From contig UVIF01000001.1 of NCBI GenBank assembly GCA_900596015.1, positions 992,937 to 1,056,936 on the forward strand: DNA of 64,000 nucleotides, written 5' to 3'. This DNA is from Pseudomonas viridiflava (GTDB taxonomy: Bacteria > Pseudomonadota > Gammaproteobacteria > Pseudomonadales > Pseudomonadaceae). The translations under genes were made by a program, and so were the position numbers. This document shows, one piece after another, positions 20,318 to 31,673 of the stretch. Each line of letters begins with the position of its first letter. Within the stretch, counting starts at the first letter, position 1. The notes under the pieces are model-generated. The model was given only the letters and a program-made list of their open reading frames with translations. It did not search any database and was not told the DNA's origin.

Positions 20318-21253
20318 TTACTGCTTCGCGAGCGCGAAACCTATGCGTGGGAAATGCACATGCACCATCCCGGCGCGCTCGTCTTCGCGCCTGATGATCA
20401 ATTCCTCGGCACCGGCAAACAACAACTCTCCACGCACCGGGTCGACGCCGTAGTCCACTGCCGCCACGCTCACCTGATCGCCGACCTTGAAGCCATTGGG
20501 GTCTTCGAACGTTTCTGTAGGCAAGGCTGCCGGAGTAGCCGCCTTGGCTATCGCCAGTGCCTCATCGGCGCTCAGGTCGCTGTAGGTACCATGGCCAAAG
20601 CCCAGCACGCGGCCCAGCCAGGCATGAATGGCGGGATAGATATCCACCAGCGGTGCAGTGACCGGCGTGCCCTTGAGAAACCACAACAGGTGGGCCAGGG
20701 AGAAATCTGCCAGGGTAGGTTCGCCAAACAGGTAGTCGCCTTCTGCGTCCTGCAGCTGCTGTTCAAGCCGCGCCATGAACGTAGGCCACTGATGCTTGGC
20801 CTGCTCCACTGACAAACGAGTGGCCGTACCACCCTGGAACAGCGCCATGCGATCGGCGATGAACGCCTTGGCGGCGTCTTCCGGCAGGCGCGCCAGGCGA
20901 GCACTGATGGACTCGGGTTGAAACACCAGGCTGACCGCATGCTGGAACAGCACCGAATCGGCCCAGGCGGCGAACGTGGCGACAGTCAGTTCCTGACCTT
21001 GGGGCAACAGCGATGGATAGGCTTTTTCCTGGTCCAGACGGCGAGCGATCAGGGCCGTGTCGCAATACACATCGGCGCCTACCTGCAACACCGGGGTCTT
21101 GCGGTAGCCACCGGTCAACGCGGTCAAGTCAGGTTTGGGCATGATCGGCGAGATCAGTACCGAACGCCATGCGAGCCCTTTGAAGCCGAGCATCAGGCGG
21201 GCCTTCTCGGCGAACGGCGAGGTCGGATAGTGATGCAGGATCAACTCGGACAT
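20318..21253 (-). CDS. Glutathione S-transferase family protein
   Basis: A 311-residue protein with an N-terminal thioredoxin-like GST domain (MSELILHHYPTSPFAEKARLML; Ser/Pro motif at residues 11-13) and an all-helical GST C-domain (about 90-210, with GEPTLADFSLAHLLWFL). An extra C-terminal segment (about 235-311) carries a small beta-rich domain, DPNGFKVGDQVSVAAVDYG, not found in standard GSTs (about 200-220 residues). The substrate is unknown. The start is the ATG at 21253, with upstream codons of the open frame running into the REP array. Confidence 0.85.
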   Translation of the reverse strand: MSELILHHYPTSPFAEKARLMLGFKGLAWRSVLISPIMPKPDLTALTGGYRKTPVLQVGADVYCDTALIARRLDQEKAYPSLLPQGQELTVATFAAWADSVLFQHAVSLVFQPESISARLARLPEDAAKAFIADRMALFQGGTATRLSVEQAKHQWPTFMARLEQQLQDAEGDYLFGEPTLADFSLAHLLWFLKGTPVTAPLVDIYPAIHAWLGRVLGFGHGTYSDLSADEALAIAKAATPAALPTETFEDPNGFKVGDQVSVAAVDYGVDPVRGELLFAGAEELIIRREDERAGMVHVHFPRIGFALAKQ

Positions 21254-21315
21254 ATCGGCTCCAGCAGAATGGGAAAGCTCACAGCTTACTCGCCCGCGCG
21301 CAGAGCACATACCCC

Positions 21316-21610
21316 TGTAGCAGCGGCGCAAGCCGCGTCGGCGGTGTGTGCGGTGTGCCTGAATGAACGCGGTGCCACCGGACGCGGCTCGCGCCGCTGC
21401 TACAGGGATTGCGTGGTCCGTAGCAGCGGCGCAAGCCGCGTCGGCGGTGTGTGCGGTGTGCCTGAATGAACGCGGTGCCACCAGACGCGGCTCGCGCCGC
21501 TGCTACACGGATTGCGTGCTCTGTAGCAGCGGCGCAAGCCGCGTCGGCGGCGTATGCGGTGCGCCTGAATGAACGCGGTGCCACCGGACGCGGCGCGCGC
21601 CGCTGCTACA
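21316..21610. repeat. Three tandem 103-bp REP hairpin units
   Basis: Three near-identical units start at 21316, 21419 and 21522, a period of exactly 103 bp. Each contains TGTAGCAGCGGCGCAAGCCG at the left and GCGGCTCGCGCCGCTGCTAC at the right, so each unit is a self-complementary REP pair. The spacer TGAATGAACGCGGTGCCACC is conserved between copies. The last unit runs into the 3' end of the GIY-YIG gene. Differences between copies are only a few point changes, suggesting recent amplification. Confidence 0.95.
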
Positions 21611-21881
21611 GAGGGCGGAAAGACGCTACCAGGTGTTCCTTGGCAACTTTGCGCAGGCGCTTGATCAGCCGCTCGTGGCGCAGCGCTTCACCCTTGCTGG
21701 GCCAGGTTTCGTAGTACACCAGCGCCACTGCCGGGCTGGAAAGAAAAAAACGCGCGCCCTTGCCGCTCTGATGTTTGGCGAAGCGTCGGTGCGGATCGTC
21801 GCTGATGCCGCAGTAGAGCGAGCCATTCGCCGCGCGCACCAAGTAGACATACCAGGGTTTGGGTGGCGTGATGTCGGTCAT
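21606..21881 (-). CDS. GIY-YIG domain protein, YhbQ/UPF0213-like
   Basis: A 91-residue single-domain protein with the GIY-YIG core: [20 protein letters not shown] (residues about 10-29), the catalytic-type Arg in DPHRRFAKH, and a downstream Glu in [11 protein letters not shown]. Small stand-alone GIY-YIG proteins may be structure-specific nucleases, but most have no proven substrate. The start is the ATG at 21881; the longer open frame has no ribosome-binding site. Its last codons overlap the right arm of the REP array. It lies 34 bp after the MFS gene on the same strand. Confidence 0.85.
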   Translation of the reverse strand: MTDITPPKPWYVYLVRAANGSLYCGISDDPHRRFAKHQSGKGARFFLSSPAVALVYYETWPSKGEALRHERLIKRLRKVAKEHLVASFRPL

Positions 21882-21915
21882 CGATTCTGCAGCATCTGTA
21901 TGCAAACCCGCGGCA

Positions 21916-23139
21916 TCATTCCACCTTCGTCGCCAGCGCACGCACATGCAGCGTACGCCCGGCCCCCATACCCGCTGCCGTGGCAGCGATGCCTATCACG
22001 GCAAACACCCAGCCTACTGCGCTCCAGCCGCCCGTCATGTCATGCACCAATCCCACCGCGAAGGGTCCCATCGAGGCGATGGTGTAGCCCACACCCTGGG
22101 CCATGCTCGACAAGTTGGCCGCCACATGGGCGTCTCGTGAACGCAGCACGATCAAGGTCAGCGCCAACGCAAACACACCGCCCTGCCCCAGACCAAGCAC
22201 GATTGCCCAGCCCCACATGCCGCTCAACGGTGCATAGAGCAGGCCAAACAAACCGGCCAGGCTCAGTGCCATCACCGCAAGGATCGGCACACGCTGATCA
22301 CGACCCCGGGTGGCCAGCCATGGCACGGTCAGCGCGCTGGGCAGTTGCACGATGATCGAGAACGACATGACCAGCCCAGCTTCGGCTGCCGACAAGCCCC
22401 GACCGATCAGAATCGACGGTAGCCAGCCGAAGACAATGTAGGCCAGCGACGACTGCAAGCCCATGAACAGCGTGACCTGCCAGGCCAGGGGGTCGCGGAA
22501 CAAGCCACTGACACGATAGCGGGCCCGCTGGACGCCGTGCTTTTGCCGCGTCTGCGGCAGCCAGAACACGGCCGCCAGCAATGCAGGCACCATCCAGAAC
22601 GCTAGGCCGATGCGCCAGCTGTCATCGAAATACTGGCTCAGCGGAACGCTGGAACCGGCAGCCAGTGCAGCTCCCAGACACAATGCCATGGTGTAGACAC
22701 CCGTCATCGTGCCGGCCTGTCGGGCGAAGTCACGTTTGACGATGCCGGGCAGCAGCACACCGATGATCCCGATACTGCCACCGGCCACCAGGCTGCCGAT
22801 GAACAGGCCCCAGATGCCCAACTGGCTGCGCAGAGCGATGCCTGATGCGAGCACCAGCAATACACCCAAGACCACGCGCTCGCTGTCGAAACGCCGTGCC
22901 AGCAGAGGCGCCAAGGGCGCGAACAGACCCAGGCACAGCACCGGAAGCGTGGTCAGCAGGCCGGCCGTCGAGCCGCTCAGGCCAAGGCTGGCAGAGACCT
23001 GCGCAAGCAACGGCGCCATGCTCGACAAGGCCGGACGCAGGTTGAGCGCTACCAGCACCAGGCCAAGGATCAGCAGCCAGGGTTTATGCAGCGGCGTGAC
23101 AATATCGCGACTCGAAGGGGTACAGTTGGCAGTAGGCAT
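21916..23139 (-). CDS. CynX/NimT-family MFS transporter
   Basis: A 407-residue inner-membrane protein with about 12 hydrophobic segments. The N-terminal region ([20 protein letters not shown], about residues 21-40) and the following [21 protein letters not shown] are characteristic of the CynX/YeaN group of the major facilitator superfamily, which includes cyanate- and nitroimidazole-related transporters. Substrate cannot be read from the sequence. It appears to be first of a two-gene unit with the GIY-YIG protein. Confidence 0.85.
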   Translation of the reverse strand: MPTANCTPSSRDIVTPLHKPWLLILGLVLVALNLRPALSSMAPLLAQVSASLGLSGSTAGLLTTLPVLCLGLFAPLAPLLARRFDSERVVLGVLLVLASGIALRSQLGIWGLFIGSLVAGGSIGIIGVLLPGIVKRDFARQAGTMTGVYTMALCLGAALAAGSSVPLSQYFDDSWRIGLAFWMVPALLAAVFWLPQTRQKHGVQRARYRVSGLFRDPLAWQVTLFMGLQSSLAYIVFGWLPSILIGRGLSAAEAGLVMSFSIIVQLPSALTVPWLATRGRDQRVPILAVMALSLAGLFGLLYAPLSGMWGWAIVLGLGQGGVFALALTLIVLRSRDAHVAANLSSMAQGVGYTIASMGPFAVGLVHDMTGGWSAVGWVFAVIGIAATAAGMGAGRTLHVRALATKVE

Positions 23140-23283
23140 AAAGGTCCAGAAACGAAGGTGCGGACCATTGCCAGGACACGAATGCCTGGTGGTCTCTTGG
23201 ATACGACTTTGAGCGAGGAAGCGTAGAGCGTATTGCCAGCAATGGCAAATACCTGGCTGGCAGTGTGCCCTTCACACCGCAGC

Positions 23284-23385
23284 GCGCCCTTCGCGGGCAG
23301 AGCCCGCTCCCACAACAGGATCTCACAACAGGCGCGGACCCCCTGTGGGAGCGGGCTCTGCCCGCGAAGCAGGCGCCGCGGTGTG
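23284..23385. repeat. REP pair between the MFS and aapP genes
   Basis: An inverted copy (CCCTTCGCGGGCAGAGCCCG, 23287 on) and a direct copy (TGTGGGAGCGGGCTCTGCCC, 23344 on) of the same REP family face each other across about 30 bp. Confidence 0.85.
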
Positions 23386-23399
23386 TCAGGCCACTAACG

Positions 23400-23429
23400 A
23401 AAAAACCCGGGCACAGGCCCGGGTTTTTT
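23400..23429 (-). terminator. Terminator of the aap operon
   Basis: Perfect stem AACCCGGGC / GCCCGGGTT with a four-base loop, flanked by A-run and T-run on both sides, so it can work in both directions. It lies 18 bp after the aapP stop on the minus strand. Confidence 0.92.
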
Positions 23430-23447
23430 GTGTGCCGCAAAAGGCAA

Positions 23448-24212
23448 TCAGTGCAGGATCTGGCTCAGGAACATCCGTGTCCGGTCGCTCTGCGGGTTGT
23501 CGAAGAAGTCGTTCGGCGCGGCCTGTTCGACGATTTCGCCCTTGTCCATGAAGATCACCCGGTTCGCCACGGTGCGGGCGAAGCCCATTTCGTGAGTGAC
23601 GCAGAGCATGGTCATGCCGTCTTCGGCCAGGCCGATCATGGTGTCGAGTACTTCCTTGACCATTTCCGGATCGAGCGCCGACGTCGGTTCATCGAACAGC
23701 ATGATCTTGGGCTTCATGCACAACGCCCGCGCAATGGCCACACGCTGTTGCTGGCCACCGGACAACTGACCGGGAAACTTGTGCGCCTGTTCCGGGATAC
23801 GCACGCGCTCCAGGTAATGCATGGCGATTTCCTCGGCCTGGCGCTTGGGCATCTTGCGCACCCACATCGGCGCCAGCGTGCAGTTCTGCAGGATGGTCAG
23901 ATGAGGAAACAGGTTGAAGTGCTGGAACACCATGCCCACTTCGCGACGTACCGTTTCGATCTGCTTGAGATCGTTGGTCAGCTCCACGCCGTCGACGATG
24001 ATGGTGCCCTTCTGATGCTCTTCCAGCCGATTCAAACAACGGATGGTGGTCGACTTGCCCGAACCCGAAGGCCCGCACAGGACGATGCGCTCGCCCTGGG
24101 CCACGTTCAGGTTGATGTCCTTGAGCACGTGGAACTGGCCGTACCACTTGTTCACGCCTTGCATCTGGATGATGCCCGGTGCGCCCGCCGGTTTCTTGAT
24201 CGCTTCACTCAT
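23448..24212 (-). CDS. aapP: General L-amino acid ABC transporter ATP-binding protein
   Basis: A 254-residue ATPase that powers the AapQM permease. It shows Walker [10 protein letters not shown] (about residues 48-56), signature LSGGQQQR (about 147-154), Walker B KIMLFDEP (about 167-174) and the switch His in CVTHEMGFA. The start at 24212 ([10 protein letters not shown]) follows TTAGGAGC-type bases and lies ten bases after aapM. Last gene of aapJQMP; the terminator at 23400 closes the operon. Confidence 0.95.
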   Translation of the reverse strand: MSEAIKKPAGAPGIIQMQGVNKWYGQFHVLKDINLNVAQGERIVLCGPSGSGKSTTIRCLNRLEEHQKGTIIVDGVELTNDLKQIETVRREVGMVFQHFNLFPHLTILQNCTLAPMWVRKMPKRQAEEIAMHYLERVRIPEQAHKFPGQLSGGQQQRVAIARALCMKPKIMLFDEPTSALDPEMVKEVLDTMIGLAEDGMTMLCVTHEMGFARTVANRVIFMDKGEIVEQAAPNDFFDNPQSDRTRMFLSQILH

Positions 24213-24222
24213 GATTAAGCTC

Positions 24223-25320
24223 CTAACGCTTGTGGCCAGTGTCCAGCTTGCGCTCCAGATGCATGGAGTAGCGGGACATACCGAAACAGAAGATCCAGAA
24301 CACAAGGGCCGCGAACACGTAGCCCTCCGTTGCCATGCCCAGCCATGCCGGGTCGGCTGCCGCCTGCTTGACGCTGTTGAGCAGGTCGAACAGGCCGATG
24401 ATGATCACCAGGCTGGTGTCCTTGAACAATGCAATGAAGGTGTTGACGATGCCGGGGATCACCATTTTCAAGGCCTGCGGCAGGATCACCAGGCCCATGC
24501 TGCGCCAGTAGCCCAGCGCCATGGCCGAGGCAGCTTCGTACTGCCCCTTGGGAATCGCCTGCATGCCACCGCGCACCACTTCCGCCACATACGCGGACTG
24601 GAACAGGATCACGCCTATCAGCGCGCGCAGCAGCTTGTCGAAGTTCATGCCTTCAGGCAGGAACAACGGCAGCATCACCGAGGACATGAACAGCACGGTG
24701 ATCAGCGGTACGCCACGCCAGAACTCGATGAAGGTCACGCAGACCACCTTCACCGCCGGCATTTTCGAACGCCGGCCCAACGCCAGCAGGATCCCCAGCG
24801 GCAAGGCGCCCGCGATGCCCACGGTGGCGATCACCAGGGTCAGCATCAGGCCGCCCCATTGGCTGGTTGCCACGGTCGGCATGCCGAACGCGCCGCCATG
24901 CAGCAGGAAGTAGGCGATGATCGGGTACAGCACCAGAAAGCCGATGCCATAGACCGCCTTGCGCTTGAACCGTGACATGAACAGCGGCGCCACACCCAGC
25001 ACTGCCAGCCACACGGTCAGGTCGACGCGCCAGCGCAGCTCGGGCGGGTAATAGCCGTACATGAACTGGCCGAAACGCTGTTGGATGAACACCCAGCAGG
25101 CGCCTTCCTTGGTGCAGTCGGCACGGGTGGTACCCACCCAGTTCGCGTCGAAGATCGACCAGCTCAACAGTGGCGGAACGATCAGCCAGATCAAGTACAG
25201 CGACAGCAGGGTCAACAGGGTGTTGAGCCAGCTGGAGAACAGGTTCCGGCGCATCCACGCGACAGGTCCGAAGACTTTGCCGGGTGGCGGCTGGTCGGGT
25301 TTGAAAATATGGGTCGTCAT
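24223..25320 (-). CDS. aapM: General L-amino acid ABC transporter permease
   Basis: A 365-residue inner-membrane permease of the HisMQ type with an unusually long N-terminal part typical of AapM. About eight hydrophobic segments are visible. The EAA loop that contacts the ATPase is near residue 270 ([23 protein letters not shown], split). It pairs with AapQ to form the channel for broad-range L-amino acids such as glutamate, aspartate and neutral residues. Spacing to aapQ is ten bases. Confidence 0.94.
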   Translation of the reverse strand: MTTHIFKPDQPPPGKVFGPVAWMRRNLFSSWLNTLLTLLSLYLIWLIVPPLLSWSIFDANWVGTTRADCTKEGACWVFIQQRFGQFMYGYYPPELRWRVDLTVWLAVLGVAPLFMSRFKRKAVYGIGFLVLYPIIAYFLLHGGAFGMPTVATSQWGGLMLTLVIATVGIAGALPLGILLALGRRSKMPAVKVVCVTFIEFWRGVPLITVLFMSSVMLPLFLPEGMNFDKLLRALIGVILFQSAYVAEVVRGGMQAIPKGQYEAASAMALGYWRSMGLVILPQALKMVIPGIVNTFIALFKDTSLVIIIGLFDLLNSVKQAAADPAWLGMATEGYVFAALVFWIFCFGMSRYSMHLERKLDTGHKR

Positions 25321-25330
25321 GCGCTCATCC

Positions 25331-26512
25331 TCACCGTTCGATCAGCGCAATGCGCTTGTTGTACCAGTTCATCAGCAGGGAAATGCTGATACTGATTGCC
25401 AGGTACACGCTCATGGTGATGGCAATGACTTCGATCGCCTGCCCCGTCTGGTTGAGCACGGTACCGGCGAACAGCGAAACCATTTCCGGGTAACCGATAC
25501 CGGCGGCCAGGGAAGAGTTCTTCGCCAGGTTCAGGTATTGGCTGGTTAATGGCGGAATGATCACGCGCAGAGCCTGCGGGATGATCACCTTGCGCAACGT
25601 TGGGCCATTGCGCAGTCCCAGCGAGTGGGCCGCTTCGGTCTGGCCGTGGCTGACCGACTTGATGCCCGAGCGCACGATCTCGGCGATGAACGCCGCGGTG
25701 TACACGGTCAACGCCAGGGTCAAGGCCAGCAGTTCCGGGATCAGTACCCAGCCACCGACGAAGTTGAAGCCCTTGAGCTCGGGTTTTTCCCAATGCACCG
25801 GCGTGCCGAAGATCAGCGCGCACAGGGCCGGCAATACGATGATGATCGCCAGGCCCACCCAGAACTTGTGGAACGGCTGGCCGGTGGCCTCGAAGCGCTT
25901 GGTGGCCCACTTGGACATCAGCACGACGCCAACAATGGCTATCACCACGCTGATCACGAATGGCCAGAAGCCTGGCGCCGCCAGCGCGGCCGGCATGTTC
26001 AGGCCGCGGCTGCTGACGTAGAAGCTGTCCATGAAACCATGCGCCGCGCGCGGACCCGGCAGGGTCAGGAACACCGCGAAATACCAGAACAGAATCTGCA
26101 GCAGCGGCGGGATGTTGCGGAACACCTCGATGTAGACAGTCGCCAGCTTGTTGATCATGAAGTTGGGCGACAGTCGCGCCACACCGATCACGAAGCCCAG
26201 CACGGTCGCCAGGATGATGCCGATGATCGACACCAGCAGGGTATTGAGCAGGCCGATCAGGAACACGCGCGCGTAGCTGTCCGATTCGGTGTAGTCGATC
26301 AGGTGTTGGGCAATGCCGAAGCCGGCACTGCGTTCAAGGAAGTCGAAGCCGGAAGTGATGCCCCGGTGTTGCAGGTTGGTCTGTGTGTTGTCGAACAGAA
26401 ACCAGCCCATACCGACCACCGCCACAATGGTGATGATCTGGAAAAGCCACGCACGCACACGTGGATCAGTCAGGGATAACCCCTGCTTGGGTGCGCCGAT
26501 TTGATTTTGCAT
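25331..26512 (-). CDS. aapQ: General L-amino acid ABC transporter permease
   Basis: A 393-residue permease paralogous to AapM. It has about eight membrane segments and an EAA loop near residue 310 (EAAHSLGLRNGPTLRKVIIPQA, split). The large periplasmic insertion around residues 85-210, with PGPRAAHGFMDSFYVSSRG, is typical of AapQ. First permease of the operon, preceded by a stable hairpin that separates it from the much more abundant binding protein. Confidence 0.94.
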   Translation of the reverse strand: MQNQIGAPKQGLSLTDPRVRAWLFQIITIVAVVGMGWFLFDNTQTNLQHRGITSGFDFLERSAGFGIAQHLIDYTESDSYARVFLIGLLNTLLVSIIGIILATVLGFVIGVARLSPNFMINKLATVYIEVFRNIPPLLQILFWYFAVFLTLPGPRAAHGFMDSFYVSSRGLNMPAALAAPGFWPFVISVVIAIVGVVLMSKWATKRFEATGQPFHKFWVGLAIIIVLPALCALIFGTPVHWEKPELKGFNFVGGWVLIPELLALTLALTVYTAAFIAEIVRSGIKSVSHGQTEAAHSLGLRNGPTLRKVIIPQALRVIIPPLTSQYLNLAKNSSLAAGIGYPEMVSLFAGTVLNQTGQAIEVIAITMSVYLAISISISLLMNWYNKRIALIER

Positions 26513-26539
26513 GGAAAGCCCCAGGAGAGATGGAGAACA

Positions 26540-26569
26540 GCGCCCGACGGCAACGTGCCGTCAGGCGCC
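26540..26569 (-). other. aapJ-aapQ intercistronic hairpin
   Basis: A near-perfect stem, GCGCCTGACGGC / GCCGTCGGGCGC, with a short loop, seven bases after the aapJ stop. There is no T-run. Such hairpins after binding-protein genes commonly protect the upstream message and lower permease expression; that role here is inference. Confidence 0.75.
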
Positions 26570-26576
26570 GGGCCGA

Positions 26577-27605
26577 TCAGCGCACCGGAGGTGCGTACTG
26601 GATACCGCCAGCGTTCCAGAGAGCGTTCTGGCCACGGTCGATCTTCAGCGGAGTGTTCGCACCCAGGTTGCGCTCGAACATCTCGCCGTAGTTGCCGACC
26701 TGCTTGACGATCTGCACGACCCAATCCTTCGGCAGTTTCAGGTCCTTGCCGTATTCGCCATCGGCGCCCAGCAGGCGTGCCACGTCAGGGTTCTTGGTGG
26801 CCTTGGCTTCGGCTTCGACGTTCTTCGAAGTCACGCCTGCCTCTTCAGCGTTGAGCTGGGCGAACAGGGTCCACTTGACGATCGCCAGCCAGTCTTCATC
26901 ACCGCGGCGTACCACTGGGCCCAGCGGCTCCTTGGAGATGGTTTCCGGCAACACGACGTAGTCGTTCGGCGCGGCCAGCTTGCTGCGCTGGGCGAACAGC
27001 TGCGACTTGTCGGAGGTCAGCACGTCGCAACGACCGCCTTCCAGGGACTTGGCGCTTTCGTCGGAGGTGTCGAAGGTGATCGGGGTGTACTTAAGGCCGT
27101 TGCCACGGAAGTAGTCGGACACGTTCAGCTCGGTGGTGGTACCGGCCTGGATGCAGATGGTGGCGCCGTCCAGTTCCTTGGCGCTTTTCACGCCCAGCTT
27201 GTTGTTCACCAGAAAGCCGATGCCGTCATAGTAGGTAACGCCGGCGAAGACCATGCCCATGCCCGCATCACGGGAGCTGGTCCAGGTGGTGTTACGCGAC
27301 AGAATGTCGATTTCGCCGGACTGCAGCGCGGTGAAGCGCTCCTTGGCGTTCAGCTGGCTGAACTTGACCTTGGTGGCGTCACCGAACACGGCAGCGGCGA
27401 CTGCGCGGCAGACGTCGGCGTCGATGCCGACGATCTTGCCCGAAGCATCAGGAACGGAGAAACCAGGCAGGCCGTCGGAGACGCCGCACTGTACGAAACC
27501 TTTCTTCTGGATGGCGTCCAGAGTGGCACCCGCCTGAGCGAAGCTGCTTACGCCCAGGACGGTCGCAGCGGTCAGTACTGCCAGGGTGGATTTCAACATC
27601 TTCAT
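26577..27605 (-). CDS. aapJ: General L-amino acid ABC transporter substrate-binding protein
   Basis: A 342-residue periplasmic binding protein. The Sec signal peptide covers residues 1-26 (MKMLKSTLAVLTAATVLGVSSFAQA, cut after AQA). The mature part shows family-3 solute-binding motifs: GFVQCGVSDGLPGFS (about 34-48) and GIDADVCRAVAAAVFGD (about 59-75). Length (about 340) is typical for AapJ, longer than most amino-acid binding proteins. First gene of the operon with a strong ribosome-binding site (GGAGG, nine bases before the ATG). Confidence 0.96.
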   Translation of the reverse strand: MKMLKSTLAVLTAATVLGVSSFAQAGATLDAIQKKGFVQCGVSDGLPGFSVPDASGKIVGIDADVCRAVAAAVFGDATKVKFSQLNAKERFTALQSGEIDILSRNTTWTSSRDAGMGMVFAGVTYYDGIGFLVNNKLGVKSAKELDGATICIQAGTTTELNVSDYFRGNGLKYTPITFDTSDESAKSLEGGRCDVLTSDKSQLFAQRSKLAAPNDYVVLPETISKEPLGPVVRRGDEDWLAIVKWTLFAQLNAEEAGVTSKNVEAEAKATKNPDVARLLGADGEYGKDLKLPKDWVVQIVKQVGNYGEMFERNLGANTPLKIDRGQNALWNAGGIQYAPPVR

Positions 27606-28730
<1,125 letters not shown>

Positions 28731-28744
28731 CACCTGGCCCATCC

Positions 28745-28888
28745 GTGGGAGCGGTCTGTGGCCGCGAAGCAGACGCCGCGGGGTATCCGGCCAACCGCAG
28801 CGCGCCCTTCGCGGCCACGGACCGCTCCTACATAGGTTCGCGGTCGACTCGTAGGAGCGGTCTGTGGCCGCGAAGCAGACGCCGCGCA
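28745..28888. repeat. Three REPs of the GTGGGAGCGGTCTGTGGCCGCGAA family
   Basis: A direct copy at 28746, an inverted copy ending at 28831 and another direct copy at 28851. They fill most of the gap between the esterase gene and rhlB. The first two can fold together. Confidence 0.85.
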
Positions 28889-28999
28889 GTATCAGCCACA
28901 CAGCGGTCAGCGTACGCCCCCACCACTCTTCTATCGTCGTGCTCGATTCTTGCATTACACTGCCTGACGTTCATTCCTCAACCAATCGATGAGAAGCCT

Positions 29000-30439
29000 G
29001 TGCTCAAAGCACTCAAGAAGATGTTCGGCAAAAGCGAGGCGCAACCCCTTGCAGCCGACACTGGCGCCACCCGCGTCCTACCCGTCGACACCCACGAATC
29101 GACCCAGCCGGTCGTTGCTGCGCCAGCCCCCAGCGTCAGCCCCGAACCCGAAGCGCCCGCACCGGCCGTGATCGCCGCTGAAAAGCCTGCGCGTGCCCGC
29201 CTGCCCAAGCCCGTCGCTGTCGCCTGGAGCCGTGCCGATTTTCAAGTCGAGGCGCAGGAAGGCAAGACCCGCTTCCACGATTTCGCGCTCACCGACGAGC
29301 TGATGCACGCTATCCACGACCTGGGATTTCCGTACTGCACACCGATCCAGGCCCAGGTGCTGGGCTATACGCTAAAGGGCCGCGACGCCATCGGCCGTGC
29401 GCAGACCGGCACCGGCAAGACCGCGGCCTTCCTCGTGTCGATCATCTCCCAGTTGCAGCAGACCCCTCCGCCCAAGGAGCGCTTCATGGGCGAGCCGCGC
29501 GCGCTGATCATCGCGCCGACCCGTGAGTTGGTGGTGCAGATTGCCAAGGATGCCGCAGGCCTGACCAAATACACCGGCCTGAACGTGATGACGTTCGTCG
29601 GCGGCATGGATTTCGACAAGCAGCTCAAGCAGCTCGAAGCACGCCATTGCGACATTCTGGTTGCCACCCCCGGCCGCTTGCTGGACTTCAACCAGCGCGG
29701 CGAAGTGCATCTGGACATGGTCGAGGTGATGGTGCTCGATGAAGCCGACCGCATGCTCGACATGGGCTTCATTCCCCAGGTACGGCAGATCATTCGCCAG
29801 ACGCCGCCCAAGCAGGAACGCCAGACCTTGCTGTTCTCCGCCACCTTCACCGCTGACGTGATGAACCTCGCCCAGCAGTGGACCACCGACCCGGCCATCG
29901 TCGAGATCGAACCGGAGAACGTGGCCAGCGAGACCGTCGAGCAACACGTGTATGCAGTGGCCGGCAGCGACAAATACAAACTGCTCTACAATTTGGTCAC
30001 CAGCAACGACTGGGAGCGCGTCATCGTGTTTGCCAACCGCAAGGACGAGGTGCGCCGCATCGAAGAGCGTTTGGTGCGCGATGGCGTGAATGCCGCGCAG
30101 CTGTCCGGCGATGTGCCGCAGCACAAGCGCATCAAAACGCTAGAGGGCTTTCGCGAGGGCAAGATCCGAGTGCTGGTGGCCACCGATGTGGCAGGCCGCG
30201 GAATCCATATCGATGGCATCAGCCATGTGATCAATTTCACCTTGCCCGAAGTGCCGGATGACTATGTTCACCGCATCGGGCGTACCGGCCGAGCCGGCAG
30301 CAGCGGAGTGTCGATCAGTTTCGCCGGCGAAGACGACTCCTACCAACTGCCTTCGATCGAGGCGTTGCTGGGTCGCAAGATCAACTTCGAAATGCCGTCG
30401 GCCGAGCTGCTGAAACCCGTCGAACGCAAGCACTCTTGA
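29000..30439 (+). CDS. rhlB: DEAD-box ATP-dependent RNA helicase RhlB
   Basis: A 479-residue RNA helicase, probably part of the RNA degradosome. The core has [11 protein letters not shown] (motif I), PTRELV (Ia), VLDEADRML (DEAD, II), SATFTAD (III), [14 protein letters not shown] (V) and [10 protein letters not shown] (VI). It differs from E. coli RhlB by an N-terminal extension: residues 1-11 ([11 protein letters not shown]) are basic and amphipathic, and about 20-75 are rich in Ala and Pro. I place the start at the GTG at 29000, since the open frame upstream runs through REP sequence. Confidence 0.9.
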   Translation: MLKALKKMFGKSEAQPLAADTGATRVLPVDTHESTQPVVAAPAPSVSPEPEAPAPAVIAAEKPARARLPKPVAVAWSRADFQVEAQEGKTRFHDFALTDELMHAIHDLGFPYCTPIQAQVLGYTLKGRDAIGRAQTGTGKTAAFLVSIISQLQQTPPPKERFMGEPRALIIAPTRELVVQIAKDAAGLTKYTGLNVMTFVGGMDFDKQLKQLEARHCDILVATPGRLLDFNQRGEVHLDMVEVMVLDEADRMLDMGFIPQVRQIIRQTPPKQERQTLLFSATFTADVMNLAQQWTTDPAIVEIEPENVASETVEQHVYAVAGSDKYKLLYNLVTSNDWERVIVFANRKDEVRRIEERLVRDGVNAAQLSGDVPQHKRIKTLEGFREGKIRVLVATDVAGRGIHIDGISHVINFTLPEVPDDYVHRIGRTGRAGSSGVSISFAGEDDSYQLPSIEALLGRKINFEMPSAELLKPVERKHS

Positions 30440-30443
30440 CCGC

Positions 30444-30480
30444 TGTGGGAGCGGTCCGTGGCCGCGAAAGCCGCACCGCG
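30444..30480. repeat. Single REP after rhlB
   Basis: One copy of the GTGGGAGCGGTCCGTGGCCG family, directly after the rhlB stop in the short gap between the convergent rhlB and moaE. Confidence 0.75.
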
Positions 30481-30509
30481 TTCTACTGCCTCATCGCGTG
30501 TGCGGACCA

Positions 30510-30959
30510 TCACTCCCAGCGCTGGGCTGCTGTCTCGTCGCTTTCGCGCTCCTGGACCCAGCGCGGGCCATCTTCGGTGCTCTCCTTTTTCCAGAACGGC
30601 GCCCGGGTCTTGAGATAGTCCATGACGAAATCACACGCCTGGAACGCCGCCTGACGATGGGCGCTGGCGACGCCGACGAACACGATCGGCTCGCCTGGCG
30701 CCAGTGCGCCTACCCTGTGCAGTATCTCGAGCTTGAGCAACGGCCAGCGCTGAGCCGCTTCGAAGACGATCTTGTCCAGGGCTTTTTCGGTCATGCCCGG
30801 ATAATGCTCCAGCAGCATCCCACGCACTTCCAACCCGTCGTTGAAATCGCGCACGTAGCCGACAAAGCTCACCACCGCACCCACACCGGTGTTGGCCTGA
30901 TGCAGGGCATTGAGTTCAGCCCCGGGGTCGAACGGCTCGTGTTGCACGCGGACGCTCAT
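30510..30959 (-). CDS. moaE: Molybdopterin synthase catalytic subunit
   Basis: A 149-residue large subunit that converts cyclic pyranopterin monophosphate to molybdopterin using sulfur carried by MoaD. Conserved segments include GAVVSFVGYVRDFNDG (about 28-43), LEHYPGMTEKAL (about 50-61), HRVGALAPGE (about 83-92) and the catalytic-site Lys pair in PFWKKEST (about 128-135). It begins one base after moaD. The order moaC-moaD-moaE on the minus strand is a compact operon. Confidence 0.95.
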   Translation of the reverse strand: MSVRVQHEPFDPGAELNALHQANTGVGAVVSFVGYVRDFNDGLEVRGMLLEHYPGMTEKALDKIVFEAAQRWPLLKLEILHRVGALAPGEPIVFVGVASAHRQAAFQACDFVMDYLKTRAPFWKKESTEDGPRWVQERESDETAAQRWE

Positions 30960-30960
30960 T

Positions 30961-31203
30961 TCAACCTCCGGTCACGGTGGGAAAGAAAGCGACCTCATCG
31001 CCATCGAACAGCGGCTCGGTGAGCCCGCACATTTCCTGATTGCGAGCGCACATCAGACCCTTTTCTCCAAGCACCTCCCGATCGCCACGCAGGATGAGAA
31101 ATTCGCGCAACGCATCGACACTGGCGAACTCACCCGTGACCTCTTCCTCACCGGTGCCCAGCAATTCGCGGTAGCGAGCGAAATACAGCACGGTGTACTT
31201 CAT
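30961..31203 (-). CDS. moaD: Molybdopterin synthase sulfur-carrier subunit
   Basis: An 80-residue ubiquitin-like protein ending in the required Gly-Gly (TVTGG), which is thiocarboxylated and donates sulfur in molybdopterin formation. The start ATG overlaps the moaC stop by four bases (ATGA), so translation is coupled. The segment [11 protein letters not shown] is a typical MoaD tail. Confidence 0.94.
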   Translation of the reverse strand: MKYTVLYFARYRELLGTGEEEVTGEFASVDALREFLILRGDREVLGEKGLMCARNQEMCGLTEPLFDGDEVAFFPTVTGG

Positions 31204-31673
31204 GACACGTCCGCCTTGAAGTGCCCAGTCTTGCCGCCCTGTTTCTCCAGCAAGCGCACTTGCTCGATGAGCATGCCGCGATCGACCGCCTTGCACATGT
31301 CATAGACGGTCAAGGCGGCAACGCTGGCCGCCGTCAGTGCCTCCATTTCGACCCCGGTCTGCCCCGCCAGCTTGCAGCGGGCGGTGATCAAGACGCTGTC
31401 TTCGCCGTCAGCTGCCAGCTCGACCTTCACACCGGTCAGCATCAGCGGATGGCACAGGGGAATGAGATCACTGGTTTTCTTCGCCGCCTGAATGCCGGCG
31501 ATACGCGCCACCGCGAACACATCGCCCTTGGGATGTTCGCCCTCGACGATCATGCGCAAGGTCGCCGGCAGCATGCGCACGCGCGCCTGGGCCACGGCTT
31601 CGCGAAAGGTCACGGCCTTTTCGGTGACATCCACCATATGGGCGCGGCCTTGTGAATCGAGATGGGTCAGCAC
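31200..31673 (-). CDS. moaC: Cyclic pyranopterin monophosphate synthase
   Basis: A 157-residue enzyme that, after MoaA, forms cyclic pyranopterin monophosphate. Hallmarks are [15 protein letters not shown] at the N-terminus, [10 protein letters not shown] (about residues 72-81), [23 protein letters not shown] (split, about 110-132) and the closing KQGGKSG-like EKQGGKTG. First gene of moaCDE. moaA and moaB are not in the window. Confidence 0.96.
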   Translation of the reverse strand: MLTHLDSQGRAHMVDVTEKAVTFREAVAQARVRMLPATLRMIVEGEHPKGDVFAVARIAGIQAAKKTSDLIPLCHPLMLTGVKVELAADGEDSVLITARCKLAGQTGVEMEALTAASVAALTVYDMCKAVDRGMLIEQVRLLEKQGGKTGHFKADVS

